A DNA stretch of 64,000 nt from Putridiphycobacter sp965230195 (GCA_965230195.1 OZ245997.1:62001-126000); one strand, 5' to 3'; shown: positions 22,757 to 35,313, counted from the first letter of the stretch. Translations and numbers: made by a program. The notes: generated by a model not told the origin, from the letters alone.

Positions 22757-23800
22757 CGTTCTCTGTGGAGATCGAAACGTGTGGCTGTCGCGTTGAACGA
22801 TACGACTGTTTCTCTCGACTGCGAGCGGGACGGGCACCGACAAGTCTCCGCAGCGACACGCATGTAACGTCTGTAAACGTCTGATGTGACGGCAGACGAA
22901 GACAAGACACAGTCCTTAGCATCTTCGAAACGCAAACTCGGGATGTACGTGTCTTTTGATGAAGCGCGTGACAAACAGGCGCCTTTCTTAGTGGAGGCAT
23001 ACGTGTGTACTGATGTTTGCGTGGGACAGGTGATTGCATATTGCAAACGTCGTCGGCGATATTACCTCGCATGGCTTTACAAGGAAAGATTCGCATCTTT
23101 TTGAGATTTTCCCCTCGTCCGAGTTGATGGTGTAAAGGCCTGGATATCGTATGAGAAGCGGCAATCGCATCGTGTTTCTGCTGCTATTCTTCAAGGCGAA
23201 CGCGGCGAAGATTGGTGATAGATTCCAGAGATAACGCAAGAAATTGCACGACTCGACCATCCGCTGTCCACACGTGTCAAAAGGTTGAACATACCGACGG
23301 CATAATTGTCGTCATGTGTTCGTGCGAACGGAGAGAATCGACAATGGACATGGAAATGGTTTCGTTCTATCGAAAGTTTAAACATGTTGCTGAGTTTAAT
23401 AATAATAATAACGTTGGCGGTTTTACATGACTTTTGTTTGTTTACACCTATCAGCCATGCAGGGTGTCGTTTAGGGCCCTAGTAAGCAGTCCACCCTGGT
23501 AACTGCTAGCTGCCAAAAAACCATCTTATTTTGAACTACGGAGATTGAAAAGCAAAGAAAAAAACTCCAATCGTGAATTGTGAATTCTAATTCGGTAAAG
23601 ACAAGTCGAGCATGTCAGCCAGCTGAGGAGGTTGGTATTTCCTTTATCGATGAAACATTGTCTAAACAATTATTCTGCAAAGTAGGATCAGAATCGGAAC
23701 TTAGGGGAAGAGAAATCCATCTGTTGAGCGTACGCTTTACGAGATTTAGCAAAGGAACAGCAAGGCGTTTAGGGCTTTCCAGAATGCGCGGCCAGACTGA
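22757..23800. other. Intergenic with a dispersed repeat at about 23418-23470
   Basis: No gene recognised. A stretch TTTTACATGACTTTTGTTTG...ATCAGCCATGCAG near 23420-23462 recurs near 37525-37565, so a dispersed repeat is present. A short (AAT)n run lies at 23398-23410. Confidence 0.45.
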
Positions 23801-24250
23801 TTAGCTCTGGGTCACCCCTAGTTCTTCGTACAACTCTTCTCTCTCACAGTCAAATTGACTGCATCTCATTAAGACGTGATCTCTAAATTGAGAATGTCTG
23901 ATAGAGTGTTTGTACAGTGCGTGTCTTTCAGAGATGTTGAAGCGGTGAAAATATGCCTGTGACCTGAAGTGATTACTGACAAATTGGTTGAGCTGTGAAG
24001 ATTCACCTCTCGAATGATTAGGGTTCAACATCCAGCATGAACCAGACTCAAAGGGTATACCCAGTCGTAGAATTACACACCCAGTTCCTTGTTCGGACAA
24101 GTATGACTGAGTCCGAGCATCCAGCATCTCACGAATAGCCTTCTTCACAGTTGATTGTTGGAGTCCAATCTGATCTCTCATGTCAAGATCTGTGACGGGG
24201 AGTTCCAAACCGGCCGCGGCAGCTTGGCAGAACATTTCTGCTTGGGTCAT
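23801..24250 (-). mobile_element. LINE-type retrotransposon ORF2 C-terminal remnant
   Basis: The translated end (SQLNQFVSNHF..QAYFHRFNISERHALYKHS....DHVLMRCSQF) aligns with the better-preserved LINE piece at 58813-59481 (SRLNQFAANHF..KEYLHRFGERVPDQICLCG....DHLLLECPIF). The Cys residues of the CxCG...HxxxxC zinc-like motif are lost apart from the last. Only the 3' end of a non-LTR element is present, so this is a dead, 5'-truncated copy. Confidence 0.65.
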
Positions 24251-26108
24251 TTTGAACGACGAGCCGAGTCCCCATCTTATGTTGCTGAGTTTGGCTAAAA
24301 AGCCCCAGCTTCTTTAATGAAACAATACAGAAACTAATGCCTCCATACACGAATCGGGACCGTCTTAACACTCACAAAGAAAAGTAGTAACGCAGTGAAC
24401 TTCGGTGGGAACTTCACCAAACACTTCATATTGGTGTGAAAGCGGTAGGGGCAAACCTCACACAGCTTGATCGGGTAGTCCTAGTCAACGTGGCGAACCT
24501 CTTGGGTTCGCGAAGTGAATATTTAGATTCGGCAGAGCCTTGCCGACGGAGTTCCAGCGCGACTCGCTATCGGGCCTGGACTCGGCCGTCAGGTCGACTT
24601 TCACAACCTACATGGTGACGTGACAATCCAGTTGGCCGCGTCAGTGTTCTCTTTTTCTGGACCATACAAAACGACTCTGCATCTGCATTATCCCGAGGCA
24701 CCATTTCGACCATCTAGAAAAGTTCGATAACCTATGGTTTGTTCAAAAGCTGCTGGTCTATGTGTCGTGCAGAACAGATATCGTCGTACAACTGTTATCG
24801 TGTTATCGTCCAGAATGGCGAACACTAAGAAAGATGCGTTCGCAATCAATTCTGCACAAAAATCAAATCGTCTAGGCTGTCTGTCGTAGGGGACAGCTGT
24901 TAGCCCCGCTGTCGTACAATTCGGACAGCTGTCCCCTTTCGGGTCACATCACCATGAGGATACTTAATGCGCGTCCCCTGTTGAACTCTACTCTCTGTAA
25001 TCCGTGTGTTTGCAGCAGTATACCTCGACGCTGTCAATTTTTCAGTGGCCGAGAGCGTGCCTGTGAACTGCTTCGGGAAAAAGGCTCTCATGTACTGCGA
25101 AGGGGCCCCTCTTCTTCGGCTTTTGGCGCCAGCTAACTCATTTGCCTAGGAAAGTCGCAATACTTTATGGATACAAAACCTGAATTTGAGCCAAACATGA
25201 CCTTGTTTGAACACAGTTGTGAGCTCTGCCTTTACTCGCTCTCGCTCGCGGCCTGACTCGTGACGCCTCCGTCCACTATAGAAAACAGGTGAATATCATT
25301 GGACGAACTGACGTGATAAACAAATTCGACATGCAGAAAGAAGGCAGCACCACTTTTTGGCAAAGAATTACCTCCGCTATCCTCTGACTTGTCTGCTCAT
25401 CCCAACCTTGTCGTCCGCGTTTCAACATCGAACCCACGCCGGACTGCAAATCTTGTTGACGTTTTAATAGATCGAGCTTCATACACGCAGATCGATGTGG
25501 TCTAAGCAACACGGCTTCATAAAAGCCGCCATGGAACTATCGTCAGAGCACAAGATATCAACTCAGCTACAAAAGTCTGCTGTCGATAGACTACAGAGGT
25601 GGTAGGAGAGGAACACTGAACCACGCAGCTCAGTCAAGGTATACAAGGGAGACAGCGTGGCAGTGAGTTCAAGCCCAATGTTCAATGATCTATGCTTCTA
25701 TGCTTAGGATGATTGGATATGAACGGGGTCAAAGACCTTATAACAGATGGACAATGTTCCGCGCAACTAATGAAACAGGAGACGCAGTCTTGCGCCGCCT
25801 CAAAATTCACTGTCACTATCCAAACCGTTGTGTCTTCTCCACAGCTACACACTCAGAGTCGGCCCCAACCTTCGGAACGAGGCAATGGGATGAACAGGCT
25901 TAACCTTGATTTAGGTAAACATTTGTTTAGAAGAGCTCAGACAACAAAAAAACTGTTGAGAGCTTTCGCATATTGCCAGCTTTTGCAAATAACTAAAAGA
26001 GGCAAGGAACATGCGAATCCAGACAGACAGAAACACATATCTAGATCCGTTCAGCATCGTGGAAAGTTTCTTTGACACCGTCGACAGTAATCTCTCCAGG
26101 ATATCTTT
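24251..26108. other. Gene-poor stretch with one strong hairpin
   Basis: No gene supported. A perfect 13-base inverted repeat lies at 24888-24900 / 24925-24937 (listed separately). Sequence after 25670 has some open frame but no recognisable domain. Confidence 0.4.
24888..24937. repeat. 13-bp perfect inverted repeat
   Basis: AGGGGACAGCTGT (24888-24900) pairs with ACAGCTGTCCCCT (24925-24937) around a 24-base loop. Each arm contains CAGCTG, itself palindromic. It could be the end of a small transposon, a terminator-like hairpin or a fold-back repeat. Confidence 0.6.
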
Positions 26109-27955
26109 CTAGTTCGTCGCAAACTGTGGCTCAAGTGACGGCGCCGATTCCGGCATACTGAACGGAGACAGATTCCAGTTTCTGGTCAAGTGTGTGATAT
26201 GAAGAAGGGTCCTTAGGGCAAAGAAGATCCCCAGTGACATCCAGATGCCATTGAGTCCAAGATGCAGTCTCTGAGCAACCCAGAGATAGCCCAGCGTTGC
26301 AAGAGTGGACGTATAGACAATACTGGTGAGATGCTTGAATTGATTCATGCCAATACAGATACCGTCAAACATCATGGCAACAGAACAGAGAAATAGAGCC
26401 GCCATTCCGTGAGGAATCACTTCCTGAAAGGCAGCGATAACAGAAAGATCTGAAGTGAAGCAACGCGGCAGCAGAGTAAGTAGAATGCCATGAATGGCGG
26501 CCAGAACGATACCAGCCATAGCGCCGAATCTGAGAAGAGCTTTTGAGATGCTGCGCACTTTGGCCCTGTTATCGCGATCCCTTGCCAGAAGAGATTGTGC
26601 TGTGAGCGAGAGCGGCTCGGGGACGAATCCCAGAAACCAAAACAGCTGAAGAGCCACTTGGTGAGCCGCCAATGTACGTGTGCCCATCGCTGTGGCGACA
26701 GCTGTCATTCCTGTGTACGCCAGCATTAACAGACAGTTCCTTGAAGCCAGGACGCGTCCCATGTCGAGAATGGGCTTCAGAGTCGTGCGGTTCGGCAGTC
26801 CTTTCCACTTGAGCCGTACGGCTTGGCCGTCTAATCCACCTCTGCGAAGGTAGTAGAAAAAGAAAATGGCCCCTGCGATTTGAGAAGCTGCCGTTGCTGC
26901 AGCAGCTCCGAACGTCCCGAGGCCTGCCCACATAATAAAACCAATGTCTCCAATCAAATTCACCATTCCGGCCGTTAACACCACTTTCATCGGAGTCCAC
27001 ATATCCTGTTGCCCAAGACAGGCACCTGGATGGACATTGAGTTGTGAAGCTGCCCCGAAGCTACAGAGACTCCAGACCTTGCGATACAGCGATGAAGAGG
27101 ACAGCAGGCGTTGCGAGTGCTCGAACATAGAGATACTGCAAAGCGGCTGTCATCACATGAGACGACGTGCCCATCCAGCGCAGCAGCGTTGGTCCACAGG
27201 ACAAGAGCATGGCGGTCACGGCAACTCCTAGTAGAACAGCCGACACAAGGGTGTGGCTGAGTATAGTCTCGTTTGCTTCTCTGCGTCTCTGTTTTTCGTC
27301 CTTCGTCAGGCCGAACGCTTTTAGCGACTGGCGTGCCATGGAATTGGCCAGTGCTGCACCCATTACGCCGAAAATGGCGAAAACCATGTTGAAGATGGCG
27401 GTGTTCGGTCCGAGTGCCGCCAACTGGATAGCGGAGATTTGCCCGACGCATGCCGTATCGACCAGCGACATGAGCGGATCTGCTAAGACGGTCCCCAAAG
27501 CGGGCAGCGCAATCGCCATAATCTGCACCACAATGCACGCATCTCATCCACACTCTCAAACTCTCGTCGCCGACCTCAGCAAGGGTACGAAGATTGTGCT
27601 GTCGCTTATCGAGCGGAGGAGGGGTTGTTCGGACGAGGCTCAGACTCGGCGAGTCGGTTACGACTTCGGCTTGAAGAATTTTTGGGGTTGGTACCGGCGC
27701 CTCCGTGTCCTTTTCCACATACATCGTCTGGTCAAACCCTTCCTCAAAGAGTGCCTCCCTTCGTGGGGCATCACTCGATGGCGTCTTTGCAATGCGGTTC
27801 TTCTTCTTGTCGAACTGCATTCGAACAACAGCGCCGACACTGCGTCTGCTAAAGCGACGGCTGCGGCAACGTAGCGCTGCCGGCCGACGCGGCCGCCGAA
27901 CAGAAACGAAAGCTCGACGCTGGGTGCAGCAGGAGTAGACCGTCATGAACGCCAT
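26109..27955 (-). CDS. MATE transporter 1, plastid EDS5/DTX46-like
   Basis: Exons 27955-27575, 27522-27078 and 27025-26109 (two 52-nt introns, phase 0 and 1) encode 580 residues. The first 100 or so residues are a non-membrane, Arg/Ser-rich presequence beginning MAFMTVYSC and containing RRAFVSVRRP, consistent with organelle, probably plastid, import. Then comes the MATE core with about 12 hydrophobic segments, including ADPLMSLVDTACVGQ, LAALGPNTA, LGQQDMWTP and TLAAHQVALQ. The best remembered match is the plant chloroplast MATE group to which EDS5 belongs, which moves aromatic acid precursors; the cargo here is unknown. It is head-to-head with EXECUTER and paralogous to 44284-46201. Confidence 0.88.
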
Positions 27956-28328
27956 GGCGACGACGAGGGACGAAACGAATACGATTCCGAGGCGCGTTCA
28001 CGAATCGAAAACCTTTTCTGCAACAAGCAGTACGTGAACACGACGGGATGAATCGATAGCAACTTCTTTGTCTGAATGCGCATGACGGTGATAAATTGAT
28101 GCGACGTTTCAAATCGCTGAGGCAGAGCGCCGTCCGACAAGAGCTCGCGATGCGCGGTTTGACCTTCGAAAGATTCCCAGCTCCACGGTCTCACTCTTTG
28201 CTAAAAGTGTGACATGACATGTGTTAAAGTATAGACGCCGTCTTTCTGTCCTGTAGACACAGCCGCGATGGCGCCATGTTCAGACCTGCAACACAACGCG
28301 CTGTCTGGGAAGCGCTGTGAAACGACGG
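27956..28328. promoter_or_regulatory. Shared divergent promoter region, MATE 1 / EXECUTER
   Basis: A 373-base gap separates the start codons of two divergently transcribed genes with plastid-type products. No motif was recognised with confidence; the arrangement alone suggests possible co-regulation. Confidence 0.4.
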
Positions 28329-30590
28329 ATGTGGCGTCTGCCGGCTCTGCCAGATCGTTTCAGCCACGTATACTTTGTATAGACATTGCAGACGACTGAG
28401 TCGGCAGCACTTAGGCGTGGAGCAAACCTGCGTTGAGTCAGGGGCCGGCTAATCTCGATGTCATGCCTATTGATATTCCCAGACTCACTTCCGCGAGCAC
28501 AGATCGCACACAACGCGTAAGAAGGTTGGTCATGGTGTGATTTTTTAGTCGAGGTTTTGCACGGGGCAGGACCATCTGTGGAACGATTGGTTGGAGTACT
28601 TTTCACACATTGAATCCATCGAGAACGAACGAACGTGGCTGCGGGAAAAATTACAGGAAGACATTGAGATCGAAAATTACGATGAGGCACGTCAGACGAA
28701 GAAAAATCTTGTGGCCCTCGATGAGCAAGATATCCTGTCAGTTGTTCAACATGTATGTCATCTTCTCACACCTCTCACTCTTTTGTGAGATGATTGATGG
28801 ATAGGAATTGTCGAGGGCAATCGAGGAAGAGCGGTACGATGATGCAGCGAGGATCAGGGATGAGGGATTGGCAGGACTGTGTGGTTGGTGGGTTGTCCGT
28901 GGACATGACGACCCTCGAGGTCAACTGATGTACATCTGCAAAGAATTTTGCCGCTATTCTGGGAGAATTTTCTCGCCGAATGAGATTGCGACGCTCTGTG
29001 GTGTATCGGAGTCGTTTATGACAGAAGATATATTTGCCGAAAGAGCAGAGACGTCTTCTGATGGGCACTTTGCCATGGAAGTTTTCCTTCGACGCGATCC
29101 GAACGGATCCATTCAGCATCAGAGCTGTGTTTTACGAAGTCCTGAGCTGGAAGCTTTGGAAGAAGAGGGTGGCGGAGTGGTGGATGACATTGAAGCTGAA
29201 GTGTATGTAAAGGCTGCCGAGGACATACCACACGAAGCCATTCGCGTTATGGTCTCCATTGTGCAACAGGATGACCAAGATGGCATGGATGATGACAGCA
29301 AAGATGCATCCCGGCCACATCCGCCATCCGAGCCAGAAGATGTCGAAGTTCGGTTTTCCCTTGATGACTGGCATTTGTCATTTGTGTGACACCAGGTAGC
29401 AGCCGTGGTGGTCAGTGACGGATCGGATTCGGACGATACGGTTGTGGTCGACGAAGACAAGCCCGATGGCGACTACGCTCCATTCGAACTCCAGTACAGG
29501 TGTGTCCTCTGTCTCTGTGTGTAGCCATCGCCGATGGGGTGGAATGGAGATTGCCTGCCGATCTGCAATGGTGGGATCGAAATCGATTTGTGCTGAGTGT
29601 GGATGAAGAATCGGCAGTCGAAGAAAAGAACGAAGACGAGGACGAGGATGATGATGATGATGAGGACGAGGATGAAGAGGACGAATCTGAAGACGCATCG
29701 ACTGATACCACTACCGCCACCACTGATGCTGAATCTTTCGATTTGGAAGAGCATTTTACAAAAGCCCTGGAAAAGGCGATTGATGACATGCCCATGAGTG
29801 AACTCAAACCTCATCTGAAGGTAGTCCTCACACATTTGCCATGCTCGCTGTGGATGTGGTGTTTGAAAGGACCGGATATCGTTCTACTCTATGAGCAAGA
29901 AGCTTTATAGCCTCCTCGAGCAAGTGCTCAAAAAGATAGAAAGACAGGAGGTCGAACGAAGCGTCCATATGAGGCTTAGAAATGTGAGTGTGTGTGACTC
30001 TAGACGGAGTTGGAAGATTTTCCGGGATGGAGCAAAACAGGCAGAGACTCGGAGAGTGCAGAGTTGGAAGGCGAAGTGATGTTCACACGTTTGCCTTTGG
30101 AGGAATGCACCACGACGGATCCCTTTGCTGGACTCTTCATCGGCAGATTTGGTCCACATGGACTGGAAGTTCTGCATCTAAGTCGGCAAATCGATATCAC
30201 AAATGGCAAGGAATGCGTGTACGTCCGCAAAATCACTGGCGATTCAAATGTCCCGGCCGGAGAGCTTTCTTTCATGTGAGTCCTGGACGATCGATTGGAT
30301 GATGATGATCATCTTGGATGTGGATCAGGGCAAGGATTGATCGCGGAAATCGGGCGGTGCCCGAAGCGATGCACTCAGAGGAGCTGGGCATTCGTTTCCA
30401 GTACAGTGGACGAGGACGCATTGCCCAGACAGGATATAAGAAACCTGAATGGGTGGATGGCGAACTGCTCGTTTTTGATCCGAGTAGTCCTTTGGCGGGC
30501 GGTGCGGAACTGGGACTCGTCTGGTCGATCCCCCAAGCGCGCCGGGCGCACATTTTGCTCTATCGTCTGACATTTCCCCAAATGGAATAG
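28329..30590 (+). CDS. EXECUTER-like plastid singlet-oxygen response protein
   Basis: Nine exons traced: 28329-28367, 28415-28516, 28570-28752, 28805-29347, 29396-29440, 29500-29820, 29870-29962, 30004-30275 and 30329-30590, 619 residues. A UVR-like helical pair (ENYDEARQTKKNL, EEERYDDAARIRDEGLAGL) leads into CGWWVV, then a long acidic run and the C-terminal EXECUTER domain: FAGLFIGRFGPHGLEVLHL, RGRIAQTGYKKPEWVDGELLVF and LLYRLTF. Plant EXECUTER1/2 sit at thylakoid margins and relay singlet-oxygen damage to the nucleus. A short Arg/Pro N-terminus could serve import. Exon 5/6 borders are the least sure. A further 48-nt stop-free intron may hide near 28984-29033. Confidence 0.85.
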
Positions 30591-30668
30591 ACGATCTGTG
30601 AGGATATTTCTCGTTTTGCAACAACAATGATGACGTGACAGGCCTTGGCCTAAATCCACTTCGATTTC

Positions 30669-32246
30669 ATGCGGCGACGTGCGACGAAGACGACGCGGCG
30701 TTCCGTAAGAACCGTCTGCCGATGTCGCCCTCTTCATTGAGTTCGTACAGGAGAAACGAAGAGAAGTGGAGACACTAGAGGTGAAGGAGCCGCGTACCTT
30801 CGTCATCACTCACGGCGTTCAGAACGTCTGATCCTCTTCCCAGCATCTCGGATGCTATCGTGCTCTTTTGCAGGCCGGTGTTCAGAAACTCAAGCGCGAT
30901 CTACGTCGCGTCTTTCTTCCGAATACTGCTCAGAATGTCAAAGTACCAGTTTCGTGTGTCTTCTCCCTTCGCCGACGCGAATGGCATCAGGAGCGGCGAT
31001 TCAACAAGACGCGTGATTTCTTGGACGTCTGTGGACCGCTGGGCATCAGCCATGTCTTGGCTCTCTTCCTCACGGACACCAGTCTCAACCTCAAGATTAT
31101 GAAATCGCCTCAGGTCTCGGATCCTGTCGACCGTAAACTGCATCTGCAGATCTGGTATGTATGGGATTTCAGGGTCCAACGGCTTCGTTCAAGATCACCT
31201 CTTACAGTTTGATGAGCAATGTCCAGACAGCACTGGGTCATTCCTTTGATCAGAAGCACGGTTTTCGAAGCGCTCCGTTGGTGGTGATGACGAATTTTCA
31301 GAAGAGTCAGCACCATACCTTGTTGGTGACGCTGCTGCAGAATCTCTTTCCTGCTATCCGGCCGCAGTCTACGGAGATCCAGAGCAGAAAACGCGTCGTG
31401 CTCTTTCACTACGATGCTGATGACGATCGCATTCATTTTCGGCATTACCGTCTTTCGATTCCGGTGCGAGGAATGAACAAGAGGCTGAGGGCACTGCTCT
31501 ACGAGAAAGGCGTCCCGGATCTGGGCGACATGCACAGTATCAATGAACTGCTCTCCAAAGGAGATGCCTCTGTGAGTTGTTCGAACGGCACCATCGCCTT
31601 CGATCTTGATGAGTGGACAGGAGAGCGAGGGTGAGGACAATCGCGTCGATTTGGCGCCGGAACTGACGAAGGATGAACCGACGATGCGTCGTGTGAAGTT
31701 GACAGAAGTGAGTCGGGAGCATCGCAACGACGAGGACACAAGATTGAGGGCGTTTGAATGCAGTTGGGCCCCAGAATGGATCTGGTACTGCATAAGATTG
31801 AACAAGGCGTGATGGACGGACTCGTTCTCTACAACAAATACGTGACGAAGTCGTTGGAAGAAATCGCCGAGACGGGACGTCGCAGAGAACAGACGGCACA
31901 GCTTAAAATCCAGCGCAGGAAAGAACAGGTGGAGGACATAGCTCCCAACGTCCAAATCCAAATGCACTTCTGAAATGGACAGGAGCGACGCGTGGCGGCC
32001 AAGAGAGAAGAGAAGGAGACGAGGAAAAGGAAAGCATTGCAGCAGGAGATCCCACGCGAGGACTTAAATGAGGAAGACGATGACGTGCGCTACTACAAAG
32101 AGGAGGTGCGACTGACGGGACAAGGTTTGTGACGAGGGGATGTGATGTGACAGGTCGGTTCGCAACCCGATGCGCATTTTGGCGTCACGGCGAGGCGAAA
32201 GATGAGAGAGAAGGGCAGAAGACATCGGCATCAGCGTCCCTTGTAA
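30669..32246 (+). CDS. PPAN: Peter Pan/SSF1 Brix-domain ribosome biogenesis factor
   Basis: Nine exons (30669-30704, 30742-30825, 30874-30942, 30991-31113, 31173-31571, 31621-31707, 31764-31928, 31983-32105, 32154-32246) give 392 residues. The Brix domain covers about residues 30-270: PRTFVITHG, LKRDLRRVFLPNTA, CGPLGISH, MTNFQKS, LLQNLFPAI, FRHYRLSI, then the typical LGPRMDLVLHKIEQG and a Lys/Arg-rich tail. The family acts in the nucleolus in 27S pre-rRNA processing and 60S assembly. It starts only 78 bases after the EXECUTER stop. Its last 16 bases of coding overlap the AUH coding end on the other strand. The last intron ends TGATGTGACAG. Confidence 0.93.
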
Positions 32247-33308
32247 CGTGGTTTGCGTTTCTCTTGAAAGGCGCGGAGTCCTTCTTGACGATCCTCAGTG
32301 GTCAACGTCTGTTCGTAGCAGCGCGATTCGATCTCAAGAGCCTCCTCCATGACCTTGCCGAATCCGCCGTCGATAGCTTCTTTCGCCATTCGTACGCCGA
32401 TCGGACCGCCTTCGCAAATCTCCTTTGCCGTTTTGAGCGCTTCGGTTATCGGATCTTGACAGAGATGATCCAGTAGACCGATGTCGAGTGCAGCCCGTGC
32501 ATCTACGCCATGAATGATTCTGGACGCGGCGACCTGTACGAGTGGATGGACACACCGAGAGTCCTTCCAGTGAATATGAGCTCCTTGGCCTTGGATAAAC
32601 CGACGACACGCGGAAGGCGTTGCGTTCCACCGGCGCCCGGAATGATGGCGAGACGCGTTTCTGGGAAACCGAATCGTGCGTTGGGCCCTCCTAAAGGGCA
32701 TTGGATTGTTGTGATCTGAGAGGGCGGGAAAGATGACGAGACCTATTCGGAGATCGCATGCAAGGGCCAGCTCTGCACCGCCGCCAAGTGCAATGCCGTT
32801 GACGACGGCGATGGTCGGCATCGACAGTCGAGCAAAGGCATCGAGGACGGCACGTATCTTCCTGACCGTTTCTCCAGCTTCATTGACGGACATGCGAAGT
32901 CTTTCCTTCAGATCCGCCCCTGGAAAAGCGAAGACGGACGGGATACATACTCAGCGTGCGGAATGTGATACCGGCGCAGAAAGTATCGGGCACGGCACTG
33001 GTGAGCACAACGCAGCGAAGGTCCTGGTCTTCAGCGCATTCGATGGTGTGACGACGCAGAGCCTCGAGCATTTCAAGCGAAAGCGCGTTTTTTGCCTCTG
33101 GTCTCGCTAACTCCACGACGGCGATGCCTGTAACAGCGACCCCTTCAAACGACAAACGGGTGCGGTATGGTCGCCTGACCAGACCTTCATGCGCATCTTT
33201 CTGTCTGGTTAGTGTGAGTAGCGTACGCAAGATGAAGGGGTTCAGTCGAAAAGGCACCCTTGTGAGGCGCGGGGCAAAGGTCCGAATGGCAGTCCATGCA
33301 GAGAGCAT
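32231..33308 (-). CDS. AUH: Mitochondrial enoyl-CoA hydratase, AUH/ECHDC2 type
   Basis: Four exons, 33308-32972, 32919-32743, 32690-32556 and 32502-32231, with introns of 52, 52 and 53 nt, encode 306 residues. The N-terminus MLSAWTAIRTFAPRLTRVPF is an Arg-rich presequence without acids. Crotonase landmarks are present in order: FCAGADLKER, ALGGGAELALACD, FGFPETRLAIIPGAGGTQRLPR, IFTGRTL and the terminal FQEKRKPRYKG. The closest remembered relatives are AUH (3-methylglutaconyl-CoA hydratase in leucine breakdown) and ECHDC2. It therefore works in the same pathway as the BCKDHB at 20-21 kb. The splice site of the last intron was chosen because it restores the GRTLDARAALDIG reading. Confidence 0.92.
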
Positions 33309-33419
33309 AGGAATGACAAACCTCTCCGAACAAGATGCCTCTATCTATCTGACGTATTTGCGACTCAACAACGCCTCGATGGACGACAGAACGGTCGTGA
33401 TCAGGGCAACGACCTTTCG

Positions 33420-34670
33420 ATGTTTAATGACATTATTTCATACCGTTTTCCGCCTTTTTTCTCAGAAAGCGAGATTATGGACAACAAAGGTGTAAAGAAT
33501 AGGGAGTGGTAGGAGAGATGTGCTGAGGTGACAGGCTTCGCCGATATGAGAGAAGAACGGATTTCGACTCCAAAGATGCAGAAAATGACGACGTGTGTCC
33601 AGAGAGGTCCGTCCGTCTTTTCATCCTCGTCCGTCATTTTAGCAACACGACTTCTTTTCCATTCGGGCAGTAAAATGGATGTCGTTGGTGGGAAAAAAGC
33701 TCTTGAAAGAGCTGAACGTCCTTACGAACCACTGTTTACAGAGACAGACAGCGACTTCTCGGGAAGAGGATTCTTCGGCCAGATTGCGAAGAGATGCTGC
33801 CGGAGATTCAAAGTGACCGTTCGAAAGGTACCTCCTGTCCCATCACCGTTACAGATCTCATGGATCATTGTGTCTCTCTCTTCAGGATTTTAGAGTGACG
33901 GAGAGAATGGTGGTAGGCTGCTACCTGCCCTGAAACTGAATGCTCTTTTGCCTCGTTTGCTCTAGGCGACCGTCGGAAGTGAGTATTGCCTCCGATCGAG
34001 AAAAGCCGAGCCCATTGCCCGAGTGAATTACAGAGTATCATCCCAAAGCTTCCTGATGTGCACTGTCTGAGCTGCGGTGTCAGGTGAATGATAATTTTAC
34101 GCTACAAGTGGGGAACAGAAAATCCAAACTCAGGATGAACGCGCGATTTCATTGTCTTGGCAACGAGGTTCTTTTCACACCTTCACTCTATGTCAACTAT
34201 GAAGACACTGTCTCTCACTCCACACGTCTTTTCATGCAATGACGATCGTCGTGGTTCAGTTTACTGTGGGACTCAATCTAAAACTGGGAAACATGCGGAC
34301 ACTGGCGGCGGTGCTTGGAGTCATGAAAAGCAGCTGTGTGGATCGCAAGATTACTGTACCGCTACTGCCACAAACAGATGTGACATCGGTCGGACGCATG
34401 CCTTCCTGGCATGATCTCGTGTGTCGTGTGTAGGAGACCTCAGGTCTCGATATCAGCGCAAGGCTAAGGGGTCGGCGACAGGGTAGGTCCGTGGATGGCG
34501 TTGTACGCGAGATCAACACCACCATTCATCTGGGACCACCACTCGAACCGGCCAACATTCCAACGGATGATGATCGCGACTTCTTAGAGAGAAACGCACC
34601 GAACGAGGTCTGTTCCTCGGATGACGAAGACGATGCGACGGAGGATGATTACGTGAGTGAAGACGAATAG
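33420..34670 (+). CDS. Uncharacterised multi-exon protein with acidic tail
   Basis: Not recognised. Exon 33420-33489 (MFNDIISYRF...) joins in frame, across a 45-nt intron ending GGTGACAG, to 33535-33827 (EPLFTETDSDFSGRGFFGQ, KRCCRRFKV). Further coding blocks are visible but not fully joined: CLSCGV, FTVGLNLKLGNMRTL around 34255-34400, and a last part VREINTTIHLGPPLEPANIP ending in a Ser/Asp/Glu-rich tail at 34670. The consistent exon and intron texture supports a real gene; no domain is claimed. Junctions between 33890 and 34250 and near 34430-34500 remain open. Confidence 0.5.
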
Positions 34671-35313
34671 TTGACAAAATTTGTTTTGCCGCGAAGACAC
34701 TGTCCGGCTCGTTTTTCGTTTGTGTGATACGTTCGTCCCCATCTGATTTGTTGGAGATCGTGGGTTTCTTAGCATCCATCTGGATTGCTTTGTTTTTCAG
34801 AGCTCGTTGAGGGGATTGGAACATGACGTCTGCACAACGTTGGTATGTCACGCGATGCGTCTCGACGGCTTTCTACGCGGCTCTTGTCGCGAAAGCTTTT
34901 ACTCGAGTCTTTATTAACGACACGCGAATGGCGGCTGGATCAGGCGCGAAGCACAAAAACGGCATCTACAGAGTACTGAAAGAAGGAGCGAGGACAAGTA
35001 GAAAGCCGTACAGTGAGTGCCATGAAGTCTCTGACAGTTGGCGTTTCTGAAATGCGGTGCATGGACGCTATTTCCGTAGAGGCGACATCGAGGGACGGTT
35101 CACGTAAACGGACTTTCTATTCCGTTGTCTAGCCCTGTCAACGGTAAGATTATTGACGAACCGTGTGCGTTATTGACGTCATGATGAAGGACAGACCATT
35201 CGACTGTTTTGATGCGCTTCGACATACATAGACATCTGGTTTTAGATAAATCGCTGCAGATTGGACATCCATTTTACATGATCGCGTTCTCTTGGCCTCT
35301 TGTTTTGTCTACA
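34671..35313. other. Intergenic
   Basis: No gene supported; an open stretch around 34823-35050 has no recognisable feature. Confidence 0.35.

Noticed and set aside
27901..28000. Assignment to a particular algal group from the MAF- start of MATE 1
   Set aside because: A Phe near the N-terminus is typical of transit peptides of several plastid types; a single presequence cannot decide the lineage.
29610..29700. Possible microsatellite gene artefact in the Asp/Glu run of EXECUTER
   Set aside because: The GAY/GAR run is low complexity, but it lies in frame between two conserved EXECUTER blocks, and plant homologs also have an acidic linker there.
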